A DNA stretch of 47,320 nt from Streptomyces sp. Ru72 (lineage in GTDB: Bacteria; Actinomycetota; Actinomycetes; Streptomycetales; Streptomycetaceae): the NCBI RefSeq assembly GCF_002920635.1, contig NZ_PQSR01000062.1, positions 1 through 47,320 on the forward strand, given 5' to 3'. Below the pieces are notes generated by a model. It did no database searches. It was not told the DNA's origin and saw only the letters and a list, made by a program, of their open reading frames with translations. Below, piece after piece: positions 1-9,531 of this stretch; position 1 is the stretch's first letter, and every line of letters begins with the position of its first letter. Made by a program: the position numbers and the translations under genes.

Positions 1-872
1 GTCACCACGAGGGTGCGCCCGCCGTGGCGGGCCGCGGCCACGAGGGTGTTGCCCGCGTGGCTGGTGTAGCCGTTCTTGATGCCGATCAGCCCCGGGTAAC
101 GCTCGACACCGTCGGCGCCGGTCAGCAACCGGTTGGTGTTGCGGATCCCGTACGACCCGCCGTCGCCGGGGAACGTCGACTCCGCCAGGGAGCAGTACCG
201 GGCGAAGTCGGGATTGCGCAGCCCTGCCCTCCCGAACACCGCGAGGTCGTAAGCCGACGACACCTGCCCGGGGGCGTCGTAGCCGTCCGGCGACACGACC
301 TGGGTGTCGTAGGCGCCCAGTTGCCGCGCCTTGGCCTGCATCCGGCGGACCGTGGTCTGCACGCCGCCGTTGAGCGCGGCCAGCACATGCACCGCGTCGT
401 TGCCGGAGTGCAGGAAGACCCCCTTCCACAGATCGCTCACCCGGTAGGTGAGCCCCTCTCTGACCCCGACGAGGCTGCTGCCCGGCCCGATGTCCGCCAG
501 CTCCCGCTCGGTGACGGTGTGCCGGGTGCCGGCGGGCAGCGCCGGCAGCACGGTGAGCGCGAACAGGGTCTTGAGTGTGCTCGCGGGCGGCAGCGGACGG
601 TGCGCGTCGTGCGCGGCGAGCACGTCACCGGTGTCGGCGTCGGCAACCAGCCACGACAGCGCCGAGACAGAGGGGACCTCGGGGGCTCCCGCGCGCGGCC
701 GCACCTGAGTGCCGGGCCCGTACAGGAGCGGCGAATACGACGCGGCGGGCCCGGGAGCGCCCGAGCCGGTGCCCGTCAGAGCGGCGGCGGGCAGCGGCGT
801 GAGGGCCGACATGCCGACCGCGCCGAGTGCGCAGCAGGAGAGGAGGGCGCGAGTGGAGAATCCGATGGTCAT
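1..872 (-). CDS. D-alanyl-D-alanine carboxypeptidase (serine type, PBP), 3' end outside window
   Basis: Trims the terminal D-Ala from peptidoglycan stem peptides outside the membrane. All three penicillin-binding motifs are present and ordered: SxxK at S98-T-L-K101 (context PASTLKT), SGN at about 156-158 (context FLHSGNDAV), and KNG at about 266-268 (GIKNGYTSHAGNT), in the place of the usual KTG. Residues 1-32 form an export signal with a hydrophobic run and an AxA-like end. The ATG start is preceded by little spacer sequence; no other start gives a signal peptide. The reading frame runs off the left window edge, so the C-terminus is unseen. Class assignment is firm; which carboxypeptidase paralogue it is cannot be told. 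Confidence 0.9.
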   Translation of the reverse strand, partial: MTIGFSTRALLSCCALGAVGMSALTPLPAAALTGTGSGAPGPAASYSPLLYGPGTQVRPRAGAPEVPSVSALSWLVADADTGDVLAAHDAHRPLPPASTLKTLFALTVLPALPAGTRHTVTERELADIGPGSSLVGVREGLTYRVSDLWKGVFLHSGNDAVHVLAALNGGVQTTVRRMQAKARQLGAYDTQVVSPDGYDAPGQVSSAYDLAVFGRAGLRNPDFARYCSLAESTFPGDGGSYGIRNTNRLLTGADGVERYPGLIGIKNGYTSHAGNTLVAAARHGGRTLVV

Positions 873-980
873 ACCGTTCACCGTAGGAACGGTGAGCGGG
901 CCTCCGCCCGGTCGGCGTGAGCCGAGTGGGGGCATCGTGCACCCGGATGCCTGACGCCGGGACGTGTTCGGCCGGCCGGA

Positions 981-2117
<1,137 letters not shown>

Positions 2118-2413
2118 GGAAGGCCTTTCAGGAAAGGGAGGGAAGGAGGGAAGGAGGGAAGGAGAGAGCCGGGAGGCGGCAGGGTCACGCCCCGCGACGG
2201 CGAGGAACGGCACCTCGGGTACGGCGTACAACGCACTGCCTGACGAGGTGGTGTCGGAAAGCCGGTGCGCCGGTCGGCAACGACGGGCGGAACGGCGAAC
2301 GGGGAGAAACAGGCACCGGCGCCCCGGACGGGGCGTACACGAATGCTCACCGCACTGTAGCACTCGGCGGTTCTGTCGGGGAGAACACGGACGGGACGCG
2401 GTCTGTTCCCCGC
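2118..2413 (-). promoter_or_regulatory. Leader/promoter region of the compact rho gene, with C/U-rich tract
   Basis: Non-coding gap between pcm and rho. On the + strand, 2139-2162 is three perfect tandem copies of the 8-mer AGGGAAGG inside a longer purine run (2131-2168). In the rho transcript this is a C/U-only, G-free stretch roughly 14-50 bases before the start codon. Rho loads on unstructured C-rich RNA, so an autoregulatory loading (rut-like) site is an attractive inference. The opposite strand has G-runs able to form a quadruplex. No clear -35/-10 pair was picked out. Confidence 0.45.
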
Positions 2414-3076
2414 TCAGGTGACGTCCGTGTCGTCCTGCGGAAAGCCGTACCGCCCGAGGAGCCGGACGAAGCAGGCCGCGGTCACGATCCGCCACTGCCG
2501 CAGCCCGGACGCGGTGCGCACGAAGCACACCACCTGCTCGTGCCCGCCCGGCCCGACCGGCTGCACAAGACGGCCGGACGGCCGTAGCTGCGCGACCAGC
2601 GGCTCGGGCACGTCCGGGAACGCGGCCGAGACGATCACCGCGTCGTACGGGGCGCGGTCGGGCACACCGCCGCTGCCGTCACCGACCCGCAACTCCACGT
2701 TCCGCACGCCCTGTCCGGTCAGATTGCCGCGCGCCTGCCGGGCGATGTCCGGTCGCATCTCCACGCTGACCACGTCGCCGGCCAGCCGGGCGAGCAGCGC
2801 GGTCTGGAAGCCGAGACCCGTACCGACCTCGAGGACGTGCTCGCTCCCGCTCAGCTCAAGGCTCTCGATCATCGCGGCGGACAGTGACGGCTGCGTGGTG
2901 ACCTGCCCCTGCCCGATCGGAACGGGTGCGTCCCGATAGGCGGCGGCCGCCTGGGCGGCGGGGACGAACCGGGCCCGGGGCGTCGTCCGCACGGCCTCCA
3001 GCAGCCGCTCGTCCCTGATCCCGGCGGCTCTCAGGGCCCGTACGAGATCTTCGGGGCTGCTGGGTACGGAGTGCAC
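2414..3076 (-). CDS. pcm: Protein-L-isoaspartate O-methyltransferase
   Basis: Uses S-adenosylmethionine to methylate isoaspartyl residues in aged proteins, starting their repair. Visible family marks: FVP near residue 35, the loop PIGQGQVTTQPSLSAAMIESL that binds the isoaspartyl chain, SAM motif I as EVGTGLGFQTALLA, and YDAVIVSAAFPDVPEPLVAQL before the last strands. The 220-residue length fits bacterial enzymes. The start is placed at GTG 3076 with GGTGGTGAG upstream; a longer frame exists but its N-terminus is low-complexity and unlike the family. The gene precedes compact rho on the same strand, about 300 bases apart, so they are likely separate units. Confidence 0.85.
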   Translation of the reverse strand: MHSVPSSPEDLVRALRAAGIRDERLLEAVRTTPRARFVPAAQAAAAYRDAPVPIGQGQVTTQPSLSAAMIESLELSGSEHVLEVGTGLGFQTALLARLAGDVVSVEMRPDIARQARGNLTGQGVRNVELRVGDGSGGVPDRAPYDAVIVSAAFPDVPEPLVAQLRPSGRLVQPVGPGGHEQVVCFVRTASGLRQWRIVTAACFVRLLGRYGFPQDDTDVT

Positions 3077-3371
3077 GGGGGGCTCACCACCCTCACTGCC
3101 AGCGTATACCTGCGCTACGAGCCCCGATGGCGCCGCTTCTCGAGGAAGCGAGAGTCCACCGCCCGCCGGGCACTGTCGACTCCACCCCGGATACCGCCGG
3201 CGCCCGATCGGTGGCGGAGAACCCGTGACTCGCCTCGCCGCTGCGCGGGTTGACGACCACCGGAAAGCGGCCGCCTCGGACGGGTGTCCGATGTATGGCA
3301 CCTCCCGGGAAGCCGCCCGATGCGAGCGGTGGGGGACGATCCCTTCCCGGGGTCGGTGCTGTCTTAAGCTG

Positions 3372-4103
3372 ATGCCGATGTTCTCACCGCACGGTCCCAC
3401 CCTCCGCGAGCTGACCGTCCAGGCGCTGTCGTCGGTCGAGCGCGGCTACGACCTGCTCGCGCCCAAGTTCGACCACACGCCCTTCCGGACTCCGGACGCC
3501 GTCCTGGACGCCGTCGAAGGGGAGCTGAAGGGTATGGGGTCCTTCGCGCACGGGCTCGACCTGTGCTGCGGTACGGGCGCGGGGACGGACGTGCTGCGCA
3601 CGGTCTGCCGCGAGAGCGTCACCGGCGTCGACTTCAGCGCGGGCATGCTGTCCGTCGCACGCGCACGGGTACGGTCCGACGGACCGCCGCACGTCGCGTG
3701 GGTGCGCGGTGACGCCCGCGCCCTGCCGTTCGGACCCGTCTTCGACCTGGCGGTGAGCTTCGGCGCGTTCGGCCACTTCCTGCCGCGCGAGCTGCCCGGT
3801 CTGTTCGCCGAGGTGCACTCCGTCCTGCGGCCCGGCGGACGGTTCGTGTTCCCCATCGGCGCCCCGCCGTCCCCCGCCTCGCCCTGGTACTGGGCGCTGC
3901 TCGGCTTCGACACCGCGATGCGGGTGCGCAACGCCCTGTGGCGGCCCTCGTTCGTCATGTACTACCGGACGTTCCGCTTCGGTGACGTCCGGCGCGAGCT
4001 GACCCGCGCCGGATTCACCGTGGAGCACCGGGCGCTGACGGACTTCGGCCACCGGCCCGACGGCAGCCCGCGCTGCCGGCTGATCGTGGCCACCCGGACC
4101 TGA
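3372..4103 (+). CDS. Class I SAM-dependent methyltransferase
   Basis: Seven-strand Rossmann methyltransferase of the Methyltransf_11/25 type, acting on an unknown small molecule in the cytosol. SAM motif I is DLCCGTGAGTDVL, followed by the acidic ribose-binding GVDFSAGMLSVA, then GDARALPF and DLAVSFGAFGHF, and the post-motif LRPGGRFVFP. Length is 243 residues from ATG 3372 (MPMFSPHG); ATG 3378 is equally possible and no strong ribosome site separates them. It is divergent from pcm across about 300 bases and converges on the esterase gene to its right. Nothing nearby tells its substrate. Confidence 0.8.
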   Translation: MPMFSPHGPTLRELTVQALSSVERGYDLLAPKFDHTPFRTPDAVLDAVEGELKGMGSFAHGLDLCCGTGAGTDVLRTVCRESVTGVDFSAGMLSVARARVRSDGPPHVAWVRGDARALPFGPVFDLAVSFGAFGHFLPRELPGLFAEVHSVLRPGGRFVFPIGAPPSPASPWYWALLGFDTAMRVRNALWRPSFVMYYRTFRFGDVRRELTRAGFTVEHRALTDFGHRPDGSPRCRLIVATRT

Positions 4104-4114
4104 CCGGGCCCGCG

Positions 4115-4128
4115 CCGGCCTCGGCCGG
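4115..4128. terminator. Short GC hairpin between convergent genes
   Basis: CCGGCC-TC-GGCCGG, a six-base perfect stem with a two-base loop, lies 12 bases after the methyltransferase stop and 13 bases before the stop of the convergent esterase. It could serve both directions. The stem is short and has no T-run, so support is modest. Confidence 0.35.
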
Positions 4129-4140
4129 ATCTTCCCGGCG

Positions 4141-5106
4141 TCAGAAACGCGACGGCAGCCAGCGCAGCTTGACCCCCTGCTGGTGGGCGCCCCCGCCCTC
4201 GTGGTCGTTGAAGTCGTACACCTCGATCGTCTTCTCCTCGTGCGCCCACGCGTTGAACGCGGCGAACACCGTCGACGGCGGACACGTCTGGTCCTCCAGC
4301 GCCGCCGAGAACAGCGCGGGCGCCCGGCCGCGCGCGGCGAAGTGCACGCCGTCGAAGTACGACAGCGTCCGCATCACCTGCTCGGTACGGCCGCGGTGCG
4401 TCTTGAGGTAGCTGCCGATCTCCCGGTACGGGTGGCGGTCCGTGATCGTCGTCGCGCGCGGGAAGTCGCACAGGAACGGCACGTCCGGCGCGACGGCCAC
4501 CAGGTCCGGGACGAGACCGCCGACCGCGATCGTGATACCGCCGCCCTGGCTGCCGCCGACGGCCGCGGTACGGGAGGCGTCGGTCAGCGGATGCGCACGG
4601 GCCGCCTCCACGGCGCGCACGGCATCCGTGAACACCCGCCGGTAGTAGTAGCTTTCAGGGTCCTCGATCCCGCGCGTCATGAACCCGGGGAAGGACGGTG
4701 CGCTGCCCACCGGGTCCGGCGTCTCACCGCCGCCCCACCCGCTGCCCTGCCCCCTCGTGTCCATCACGAAGTGCGCGAAACCCGCCGACGCCCACAGCAG
4801 ATGCTCGTGCGGAAGGGCACGCCCGCCGCCGTAGCCGACGAACTCCACGACCGTCGGCAGCGGACCCTCGACGGAGACCGGCACGGTCAGCCACCCCTTC
4901 ACCGGGTGGCCGCCGAACCCGGCGAACGTCACGTCGTAGACCTGAACCGTCCTCAGCCCCGTCTCGACGGGCTCGAAACGGGCGCCCAGGTCGTGCTCGC
5001 GGGCCTCCTGGAGCGTCTTCGTCCAGAACGCGTCGAAGTCCGCGGGCTCGGCGGACGCACTTCGGTACTTGCGGAGTTCGTCCAGCGGCAGGTCGAACAG
5101 GGCCAT
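4141..5106 (-). CDS. Acetylxylan esterase / cephalosporin-C deacetylase (CE7-type alpha/beta hydrolase)
   Basis: Predicted cytosolic deacetylase that removes acetyl groups from short xylo-oligosaccharides and similar substrates. The CE7 signature blocks are present: an N-terminal PADFDAFW segment, the RGQGSGWG motif (family RGQ) near residue 120, the nucleophile elbow GGSQGGG near 190, and the late HEGGG with the catalytic His near 305. No signal peptide. Length of 321 residues matches the family. The ATG at 5106 has AAAGGTGG nine bases upstream. It lies 13 kb from the GH43 locus, so a shared pathway (acetylated hemicellulose breakdown) is possible but not shown by linkage. Confidence 0.85.
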   Translation of the reverse strand: MALFDLPLDELRKYRSASAEPADFDAFWTKTLQEAREHDLGARFEPVETGLRTVQVYDVTFAGFGGHPVKGWLTVPVSVEGPLPTVVEFVGYGGGRALPHEHLLWASAGFAHFVMDTRGQGSGWGGGETPDPVGSAPSFPGFMTRGIEDPESYYYRRVFTDAVRAVEAARAHPLTDASRTAAVGGSQGGGITIAVGGLVPDLVAVAPDVPFLCDFPRATTITDRHPYREIGSYLKTHRGRTEQVMRTLSYFDGVHFAARGRAPALFSAALEDQTCPPSTVFAAFNAWAHEEKTIEVYDFNDHEGGGAHQQGVKLRWLPSRF

Positions 5107-5200
5107 GAAAAACCACCTTTGACGTCGGGTGCGGATGATCACACCGTACGGTGGCCGTCACAGACCCGCCAGACCCTCATCGGCCTCCCTGTGAGCGCGG

Positions 5201-5785
5201 TCAGGCCGTCCGCCGCCCCCACTCGGGCCCGGTGCGGGCCCACTCGGCCTCCCACTCCGCCATGCGGTGCCGCTCGGCGACCCGCCTGGTCACGGCGCGA
5301 GCCAGGAGTACCGTCCCGGCCATGCCGCCCGCGGCCCACACACCGGCCGTCAGGGCGTGCTGCCACACCGCGCCGTCACTCGGTGGCGGGGCGACCCCGC
5401 GATCCTGGGAGTCCAGCCACACCGGCACCCGGTCGCCGCTGCGCGAACCCGCCGGGACCTCGGCGATCGTGGCCAGCGTGCCCTTGCCCGGCTCGCTCCA
5501 GCGCACCTTCGCCGGGAACAGGGGCTGCTTCCCGCCCTGGGTCGCGGGCGCGGCGGCCGGCGCGTCCTCGGCGAGCACCGCGGTCACCTGGTGACGTTCG
5601 GCGCGCTGGGCCACCTGCGTGGCGTGCCCCTGCTGGTACGCCCGCCAGCCCACGGCCGTGCCGACGAGCGGCGCCCCGACACACAGCAGCACGGCGACGA
5701 TCAGCGCCGTCCACGCCTCGACGACATCGCAACGGCGGCGCAGCGGATTGCGCTTCCAGCGCCAGCCGCGCACCCGGGTTCGCAT
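5201..5785 (-). CDS. Two-span membrane protein (Rv1733c-like)
   Basis: Conserved actinobacterial membrane protein of unknown role. The 194 residues begin with an Arg-rich tail, then a transmembrane segment at about 22-47 (AWTALIVAVLLCVGAPLVG), a roughly 90-residue extracytoplasmic stretch with a WSEPGKG...GDRVPVWLD core, and a second segment at about 140-165, ending in a charged cytosolic tail. This order matches the family of Mycobacterium tuberculosis Rv1733c, of which Streptomyces holds many copies. ATG 5785 has an ideal GGAGG site seven bases away. No function is known. Confidence 0.75.
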   Translation of the reverse strand: MRTRVRGWRWKRNPLRRRCDVVEAWTALIVAVLLCVGAPLVGTAVGWRAYQQGHATQVAQRAERHQVTAVLAEDAPAAAPATQGGKQPLFPAKVRWSEPGKGTLATIAEVPAGSRSGDRVPVWLDSQDRGVAPPPSDGAVWQHALTAGVWAAGGMAGTVLLARAVTRRVAERHRMAEWEAEWARTGPEWGRRTA

Positions 5786-6177
5786 CTCGACCTCCTTGCC
5801 GCCGTGCCCCGCCGACGGGTCGGTGCGCGGCGGGCGTCGCCACTTAGCGCAGGGCCCGGGGTACCTTCCGTGGCCGGGGGCGGACCGTCCCCGGCGGAAC
5901 GTGTCCGACACGAAGCGGCGTGTGAAGCGGCTTTTATGCCCATTCTCCCTCTCGGGCGAAGTTCCCGGACCTGTGGCCACGAAACCTTGGCCGCCACCGC
6001 GGCGACACCCCGCTCCCGGTGCGCCGGGACGCTCTCCGGGGCCGGTCGTTGCAGGCGTATGAACTCTCCCGGCGCCCGGGAATAGCCGCCCGGTGATCTT
6101 CCTTGCGCTGTAGTGGCCGGGACCGGTGGCTCCTGCGACGGGTGGTCCGGCGACAGCGAAGGAGAGTGAGGCAGGAC
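5786..6177. other. Intergenic region, no gene seen
   Basis: 392 bases between divergent genes (membrane protein leftward, oxidoreductase rightward). Frames here have mixed third-position composition and no start/ribosome-site pair that looks real. It must hold the promoters of both neighbours, but no convincing -35/-10 or operator was picked out by eye. Confidence 0.5.
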
Positions 6178-7104
6178 ATGCCCAAGGCGTACGCATACAC
6201 CCGCTACGGCGGCCCCGAGACGGAGACGTTCATCGACGCGGACCGGCCCAGCCCCGGCCCCGGACAGCTCCTCGTCGCGGTGCGGGCGGCGGGCGTCAAC
6301 CCCGTCGACTGGAAGCTGCGCTCGGGCTTCCGGCGCCCCGGCGACAGCGGCACGCCCGAGTTCCCGGTGGTGTTCGGCAGCGAGGCCGCCGGCGTCGTCG
6401 AGGAGATCGGCGAGGGCGTGACCGGTTTCGCCGTCGGGGACGCGGTGTTCGGCAACACCGTGGCCGGCGGATACGTCGAACATGCGCTGCTGCCCGCGAC
6501 GGTGACCGCGCATGTGCCGAGCGGCCTGTCCCTCACGGACGCAGCGGTCCTGCCGGTCGCCGCGGCCACCGCCTACGACGGCATCCGGCAGCTCGGCCTG
6601 CCCGCCGGTGCGACCCTGCTGGTCACCGGCGCCGGCGGGGGAGTCGGCGTCGCGGCCGTGCAGATCGCCCGCGCCTTCGGCCTGCGCGTCGTCGGCACGG
6701 CGAGCGAGGGCAAGAAGGACTTCGTCGAGCAGCTCGGCGCCGTCCACGTCCCCTCGGGCACGGATCTCGCCGCGCGGGTGCGGGCGGCCGCACCGGACGG
6801 CGTCGACGGCGTCTACGACCTCGTCGGCGGCGACGTGCTGGAGGAGACGGCGACCCTGCTGACCGACCGCTCCAAGCTGATCACGGCGGGGGCGGTCCCG
6901 GAGGACGTCGAGCGGCTGGGCGGTGCACGGGTGGAGCGAGCCCGTACCGCGGCAGTGCTCGGAGAGGTGGCACGGCTGGTCGTGGCCGGCGACCTGAACC
7001 CGTATGTCACACGGACCTTCCCGCTCGAACAGGCCGGGGAGGCCCTGCGCCTGGTGGAGGACGGGCACGCCCGCGGCAAGGTCGTGATCGAGGTCGCGGC
7101 ATGA
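6178..7104 (+). CDS. NAD(P)H-dependent quinone oxidoreductase-like MDR protein
   Basis: Zinc-free medium-chain reductase of the quinone oxidoreductase group; reduces a carbonyl or enone with NADPH. The N-terminal GroES-like domain shows AAGVNPVDWKLRSG and PVVFGSEAAGVV; the Rossmann domain shows LLVTGAGGGVGVAAVQIA around residues 140-157. Catalytic-zinc ligands of true alcohol dehydrogenases are missing. 308 residues from ATG 6178; the upstream ribosome site is GGAGAGTGAGGCAGG-like. Its stop overlaps the next gene's start (ATGA), so the two are translationally coupled. Confidence 0.85.
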   Translation: MPKAYAYTRYGGPETETFIDADRPSPGPGQLLVAVRAAGVNPVDWKLRSGFRRPGDSGTPEFPVVFGSEAAGVVEEIGEGVTGFAVGDAVFGNTVAGGYVEHALLPATVTAHVPSGLSLTDAAVLPVAAATAYDGIRQLGLPAGATLLVTGAGGGVGVAAVQIARAFGLRVVGTASEGKKDFVEQLGAVHVPSGTDLAARVRAAAPDGVDGVYDLVGGDVLEETATLLTDRSKLITAGAVPEDVERLGGARVERARTAAVLGEVARLVVAGDLNPYVTRTFPLEQAGEALRLVEDGHARGKVVIEVAA

Positions 7105-7811
7105 GTGAGAACGTGCTCGACAACCCGGCGCTCACCTCCCTCACCGGCCCGCACGCCCACTTCGCGGAGCGCCGCGGCCGCATCCTGCGCTACCCCGTCG
7201 ACGTGTCGCCGTGGGTCGCTCTGCCGGACGATCCGGACGCCGACGACTGGGCCGACCTCGCGGCACTGGCGGGTCCTGGCGCGCAGGCCCCGCTCCCCGG
7301 CTTCCGCGGGGAGGTCCCGGACGGCTGGGAGATCACCTTCGCCCTGGACGGCGTGCAGCTCGTCGACGACGGGATCGCCGCCGCGCCCGACCCGGAGGCC
7401 GTACGGCTCACTGCGGCCGACGTGCCCGAGATGCTGGACCTGGTGGCGCGCACGCGGCCCGGCCCGTTCCTGCCGCGCACCATCGAACTGGGCACCTACC
7501 TGGGCATCCGCCGGGGCGGGGCGCTGGTCGCCATGGCGGGCGAACGGCTGCACCCGCCGGGCTGGACCGAGATCAGCGCCGTGTGCACCGATCCGGCGTT
7601 CCGCGGGCAGGGCCTGGCCACCCGGCTGGTCCTGGCGGTCGCGCACGGCATCCGCGAGCGTGGCGAGACCCCGTTCCTGCACACCGGCGCGGGCAACACG
7701 GGCGCCATCCGCCTCTACGAGTCCCTGGGCTTCCGCCTGCGGCGGACGACGAGGTTCCTGTCGGCGCGGGTTCCCGAGCGGCTGGGGGACGAGCAGGTGG
7801 TGGGGACCTGA
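7101..7811 (+). CDS. GNAT family N-acetyltransferase
   Basis: Acetyl-CoA-dependent acetyltransferase with an unknown acceptor. The GNAT core is in the C-terminal half of the 236 residues: the acetyl-CoA pyrophosphate loop FRGQGLATRLV and the closing NTGAIRLYESLGFRLRR. The N-terminal 100 residues are a less conserved domain typical of the FR47-like subgroup. It starts inside the stop of the reductase gene (ATGA), so it is co-translated with it. Confidence 0.85.
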   Translation: MSENVLDNPALTSLTGPHAHFAERRGRILRYPVDVSPWVALPDDPDADDWADLAALAGPGAQAPLPGFRGEVPDGWEITFALDGVQLVDDGIAAAPDPEAVRLTAADVPEMLDLVARTRPGPFLPRTIELGTYLGIRRGGALVAMAGERLHPPGWTEISAVCTDPAFRGQGLATRLVLAVAHGIRERGETPFLHTGAGNTGAIRLYESLGFRLRRTTRFLSARVPERLGDEQVVGT

Positions 7812-7861
7812 CGGCGGGCCCCGGGGGTTCGCCGCAGGCGGGCCTCTCCCGTCGCTCGCCG

Positions 7862-8347
7862 TCAGCCTGCTGCCGGGGTGGGCGGCCCGACGGGTGTGGT
7901 GGCGGCCGCGGCGTTGTAGCGCAGCAGGTAGGCCGCGAAGCGTTCCAGGTCCTGCTCCGGCCAGCCCGCGAGCCGCTCCCGGAAGGCCTCCCGGCGGCTC
8001 TCCGTGACCTGGGCGAGAATCCGCGTGCCGGCCTGGGTCAGCCGCAGCACCTGGACCCGGTGGTCGTCCGGATCCTGCCGCCGCTCGATCAGCCCGGCCC
8101 GCTCCAGCGCGGTCACCTGCCGGCTCACCGTGGACTTGTCCAGGGCGTAGTGCGCGGCCAGGTCGGTCGCCCGGCAGCCGCCGCTCTCCTCCAGGTGCCC
8201 GAGCAGCGTGTACGAGACCAGGGACAGCTCCGGGTGCATACGGCCGGCCGAGGCCCGGGCGCGCCGGGCGAACACCGTCATCTCGCGCTGAATGGTCTCG
8301 ACGGCGGCGTCCGCGGCGGACGCGGCGATGGCGCGCTGTGTCTGCAC
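7862..8347 (-). CDS. MarR family transcriptional regulator
   Basis: Winged-helix dimeric repressor. The DNA-binding part shows DLAAHYALDKSTVSRQVTAL, followed by the wing AGLIERRQDPDDHRVQVLRLT, within 161 residues, the usual MarR size. The start is GTG 8347 with GAGGGAGG upstream. It converges with the acetyltransferase gene and is followed, on its promoter side, by a perfect inverted repeat (8368-8384) that is a strong candidate for its own operator. No obvious partner gene is divergent at close range. Confidence 0.88.
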   Translation of the reverse strand: MQTQRAIAASAADAAVETIQREMTVFARRARASAGRMHPELSLVSYTLLGHLEESGGCRATDLAAHYALDKSTVSRQVTALERAGLIERRQDPDDHRVQVLRLTQAGTRILAQVTESRREAFRERLAGWPEQDLERFAAYLLRYNAAAATTPVGPPTPAAG

Positions 8348-8367
8348 GGGGACCTCCCTCGTCGCTC

Positions 8368-8384
8368 AGTTGTAGAATACAACT
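8368..8384. promoter_or_regulatory. Perfect inverted repeat, probable MarR operator
   Basis: AGTTGTA-GAA-TACAACT: seven-base perfect arms with a three-base spacer, 21 bases upstream of the marR GTG. It is AT-rich against a very GC-rich background and is the typical size of a MarR site. Autoregulation is the simplest inference. Confidence 0.65.
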
Positions 8385-8505
8385 TGAGCCGGCGCGGTCG
8401 TCTCCGCGGGGGCGTCTCCGCGGTCGAAGGGGGCTTGCGCGAACGTCCCTCCTGCTAGGGTGTTCGTCCTGGCCGCGGACCGTCCCGGCCGGTGTGGCCG
8501 AGGAG

Positions 8506-8580
8506 GTGAGTCCCATTACCGCTGTGTCGGCTCGGGTGCTCTCCCACCTCAGGACGGCGCGGACCACCGCCGCCGGCTGA
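8506..8580 (+). CDS. Possible 24-codon leader peptide
   Basis: A small frame runs from GTG 8506 to TGA 8580, 44 bases before the PrmC-like gene. It begins MSPITAVSARVLSH and is rich in Ser, Thr, Ala and Arg. A GAGGAGG motif sits at its very start, too close for the GTG but well placed for an ATT codon at 8515, which would be a rare start. It may be only a chance frame in a leader; no homologue is recognised. Confidence 0.25.
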   Translation: MSPITAVSARVLSHLRTARTTAAG

Positions 8581-8624
8581 CCGCGAGCGCGCCCTTCGGT
8601 CCACCGGAAGGCTTTCTCGGCTCC

Positions 8625-9401
8625 ATGCCACCACTGTCACGTTCCCACCTCGTCTCCGCGCTGCGTTCCGCCGGCTGTGTCTTCGCCGAGGACGAGGCGG
8701 AGTTGATCCTGTCCACCGCCCGCACGCCCGACGAGGCCGCGCGCATGGTCGACCGGCGCATCCTGGGGCTTCCCCTGGAACACGTCCTGGGCTGGGCCGA
8801 GTTCCACGGCCTGCGCATCGCGATGGAGCCGGGCGTCTTCGTGCCCCGCCGACGCACGGAGTTCCTTGTCGAACAGGCCCTCGCCGTCTCTCGCGGCGCC
8901 CGTCTCGTCGTGGACCTGTGCTGTGGCTCGGGGGCGGTCGGCGCGGCACTGGCGGCCGGGCTCGACCGGCCCGAACTGCACGCCGCCGACATCGACCCGG
9001 CCGCCGTGCGCTGCGCCCGCCGCAACGTCGCCGCGTACGGCGGCCGGGTCCACGAGGGCGACCTGTTCGCCGCGCTCCCGGACGAACTGCGCGGCCGTAT
9101 CGACGTCCTGACCGCCAACGTCCCCTACGTCCCCACGGACGAGGTCGCGCTGCTGCCGTCGGAGGCCCGCGACCACGAGCCCCTGACCGCCCTGGACGGG
9201 GGCCGCGACGGCCTGGAGGTGCTGCGCCGGGTCACCGCCGAGGCGTCCGCCTGGCTGGCACCCGGCGGCCGTCTGTTCGTCGAGACGAGCGAACGCCAAG
9301 TCCCCTCCGCGATCGAGGCGTTCACCCAGGGCGGCCTCGACGTCCGGCTCGCCGTCTCGGCGGAGTTCTACGCGAACGTCCTGATCGGCACCCGCCGCTA
9401 G
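8625..9401 (+). CDS. Putative N5-glutamine methyltransferase (PrmC/HemK-like)
   Basis: SAM-dependent methyltransferase related to the enzyme that methylates the GGQ glutamine of release factors. It has the short helical N-terminal domain ending in RRILGLPLEHVLGWAEFHGLRI and the preceding-domain marker VFVPRRRTEFLVEQAL, SAM motif I as VVDLCCGSGAVGAAL, and motif IV as NVPYVP, where true PrmC has NPPY. The altered motif and small 258-residue length suggest a paralogue, with a possibly different target. ATG 8625 is used; GGAAGG lies rather far upstream, so the start could be off by a few codons. Confidence 0.8.
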   Translation: MPPLSRSHLVSALRSAGCVFAEDEAELILSTARTPDEAARMVDRRILGLPLEHVLGWAEFHGLRIAMEPGVFVPRRRTEFLVEQALAVSRGARLVVDLCCGSGAVGAALAAGLDRPELHAADIDPAAVRCARRNVAAYGGRVHEGDLFAALPDELRGRIDVLTANVPYVPTDEVALLPSEARDHEPLTALDGGRDGLEVLRRVTAEASAWLAPGGRLFVETSERQVPSAIEAFTQGGLDVRLAVSAEFYANVLIGTRR

Positions 9402-9452
9402 ACCCGGCAGGCAACGTTCGCCCGTCAAGGAGCGGCGTCCGGTGCCTGCTCT

Positions 9453-9489
9453 GGGGGCACCCCCTGCTCGAAGAGCTTGGGGGAGTGCC
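9453..9489. repeat. Streptomyces-type dispersed palindromic element / terminator
   Basis: GGGGGCACCCCC, then GCTC-GAA-GAGC, then GGGGGAGTGCC form a nested hairpin of about 37 bases between convergent genes. This G5/C5 palindrome with a GCTCGAAGAGC core is, from general knowledge, one of the repeated elements scattered through Streptomyces genomes between genes. Here it probably also terminates transcription for both sides. Confidence 0.6.
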
Positions 9490-9531
9490 GGGCCGGGCGT
9501 CGCGACGGGGCGAGCGTCGCCTGCTGGGGCG

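Noticed and set aside
2118..2528. N-terminal extension of Rho to 515 residues
   Set aside because: The extension reads through the polypurine tract and into pcm, is low-complexity, and lacks a ribosome site; ATG 2117 fits better.
4183..5847. Long plus-strand open frame of 554 codons across the esterase and membrane-protein genes
   Set aside because: It is antisense to two genes with clear motifs and ribosome sites; its Arg/Pro-rich translation is the usual shadow in high-GC DNA.
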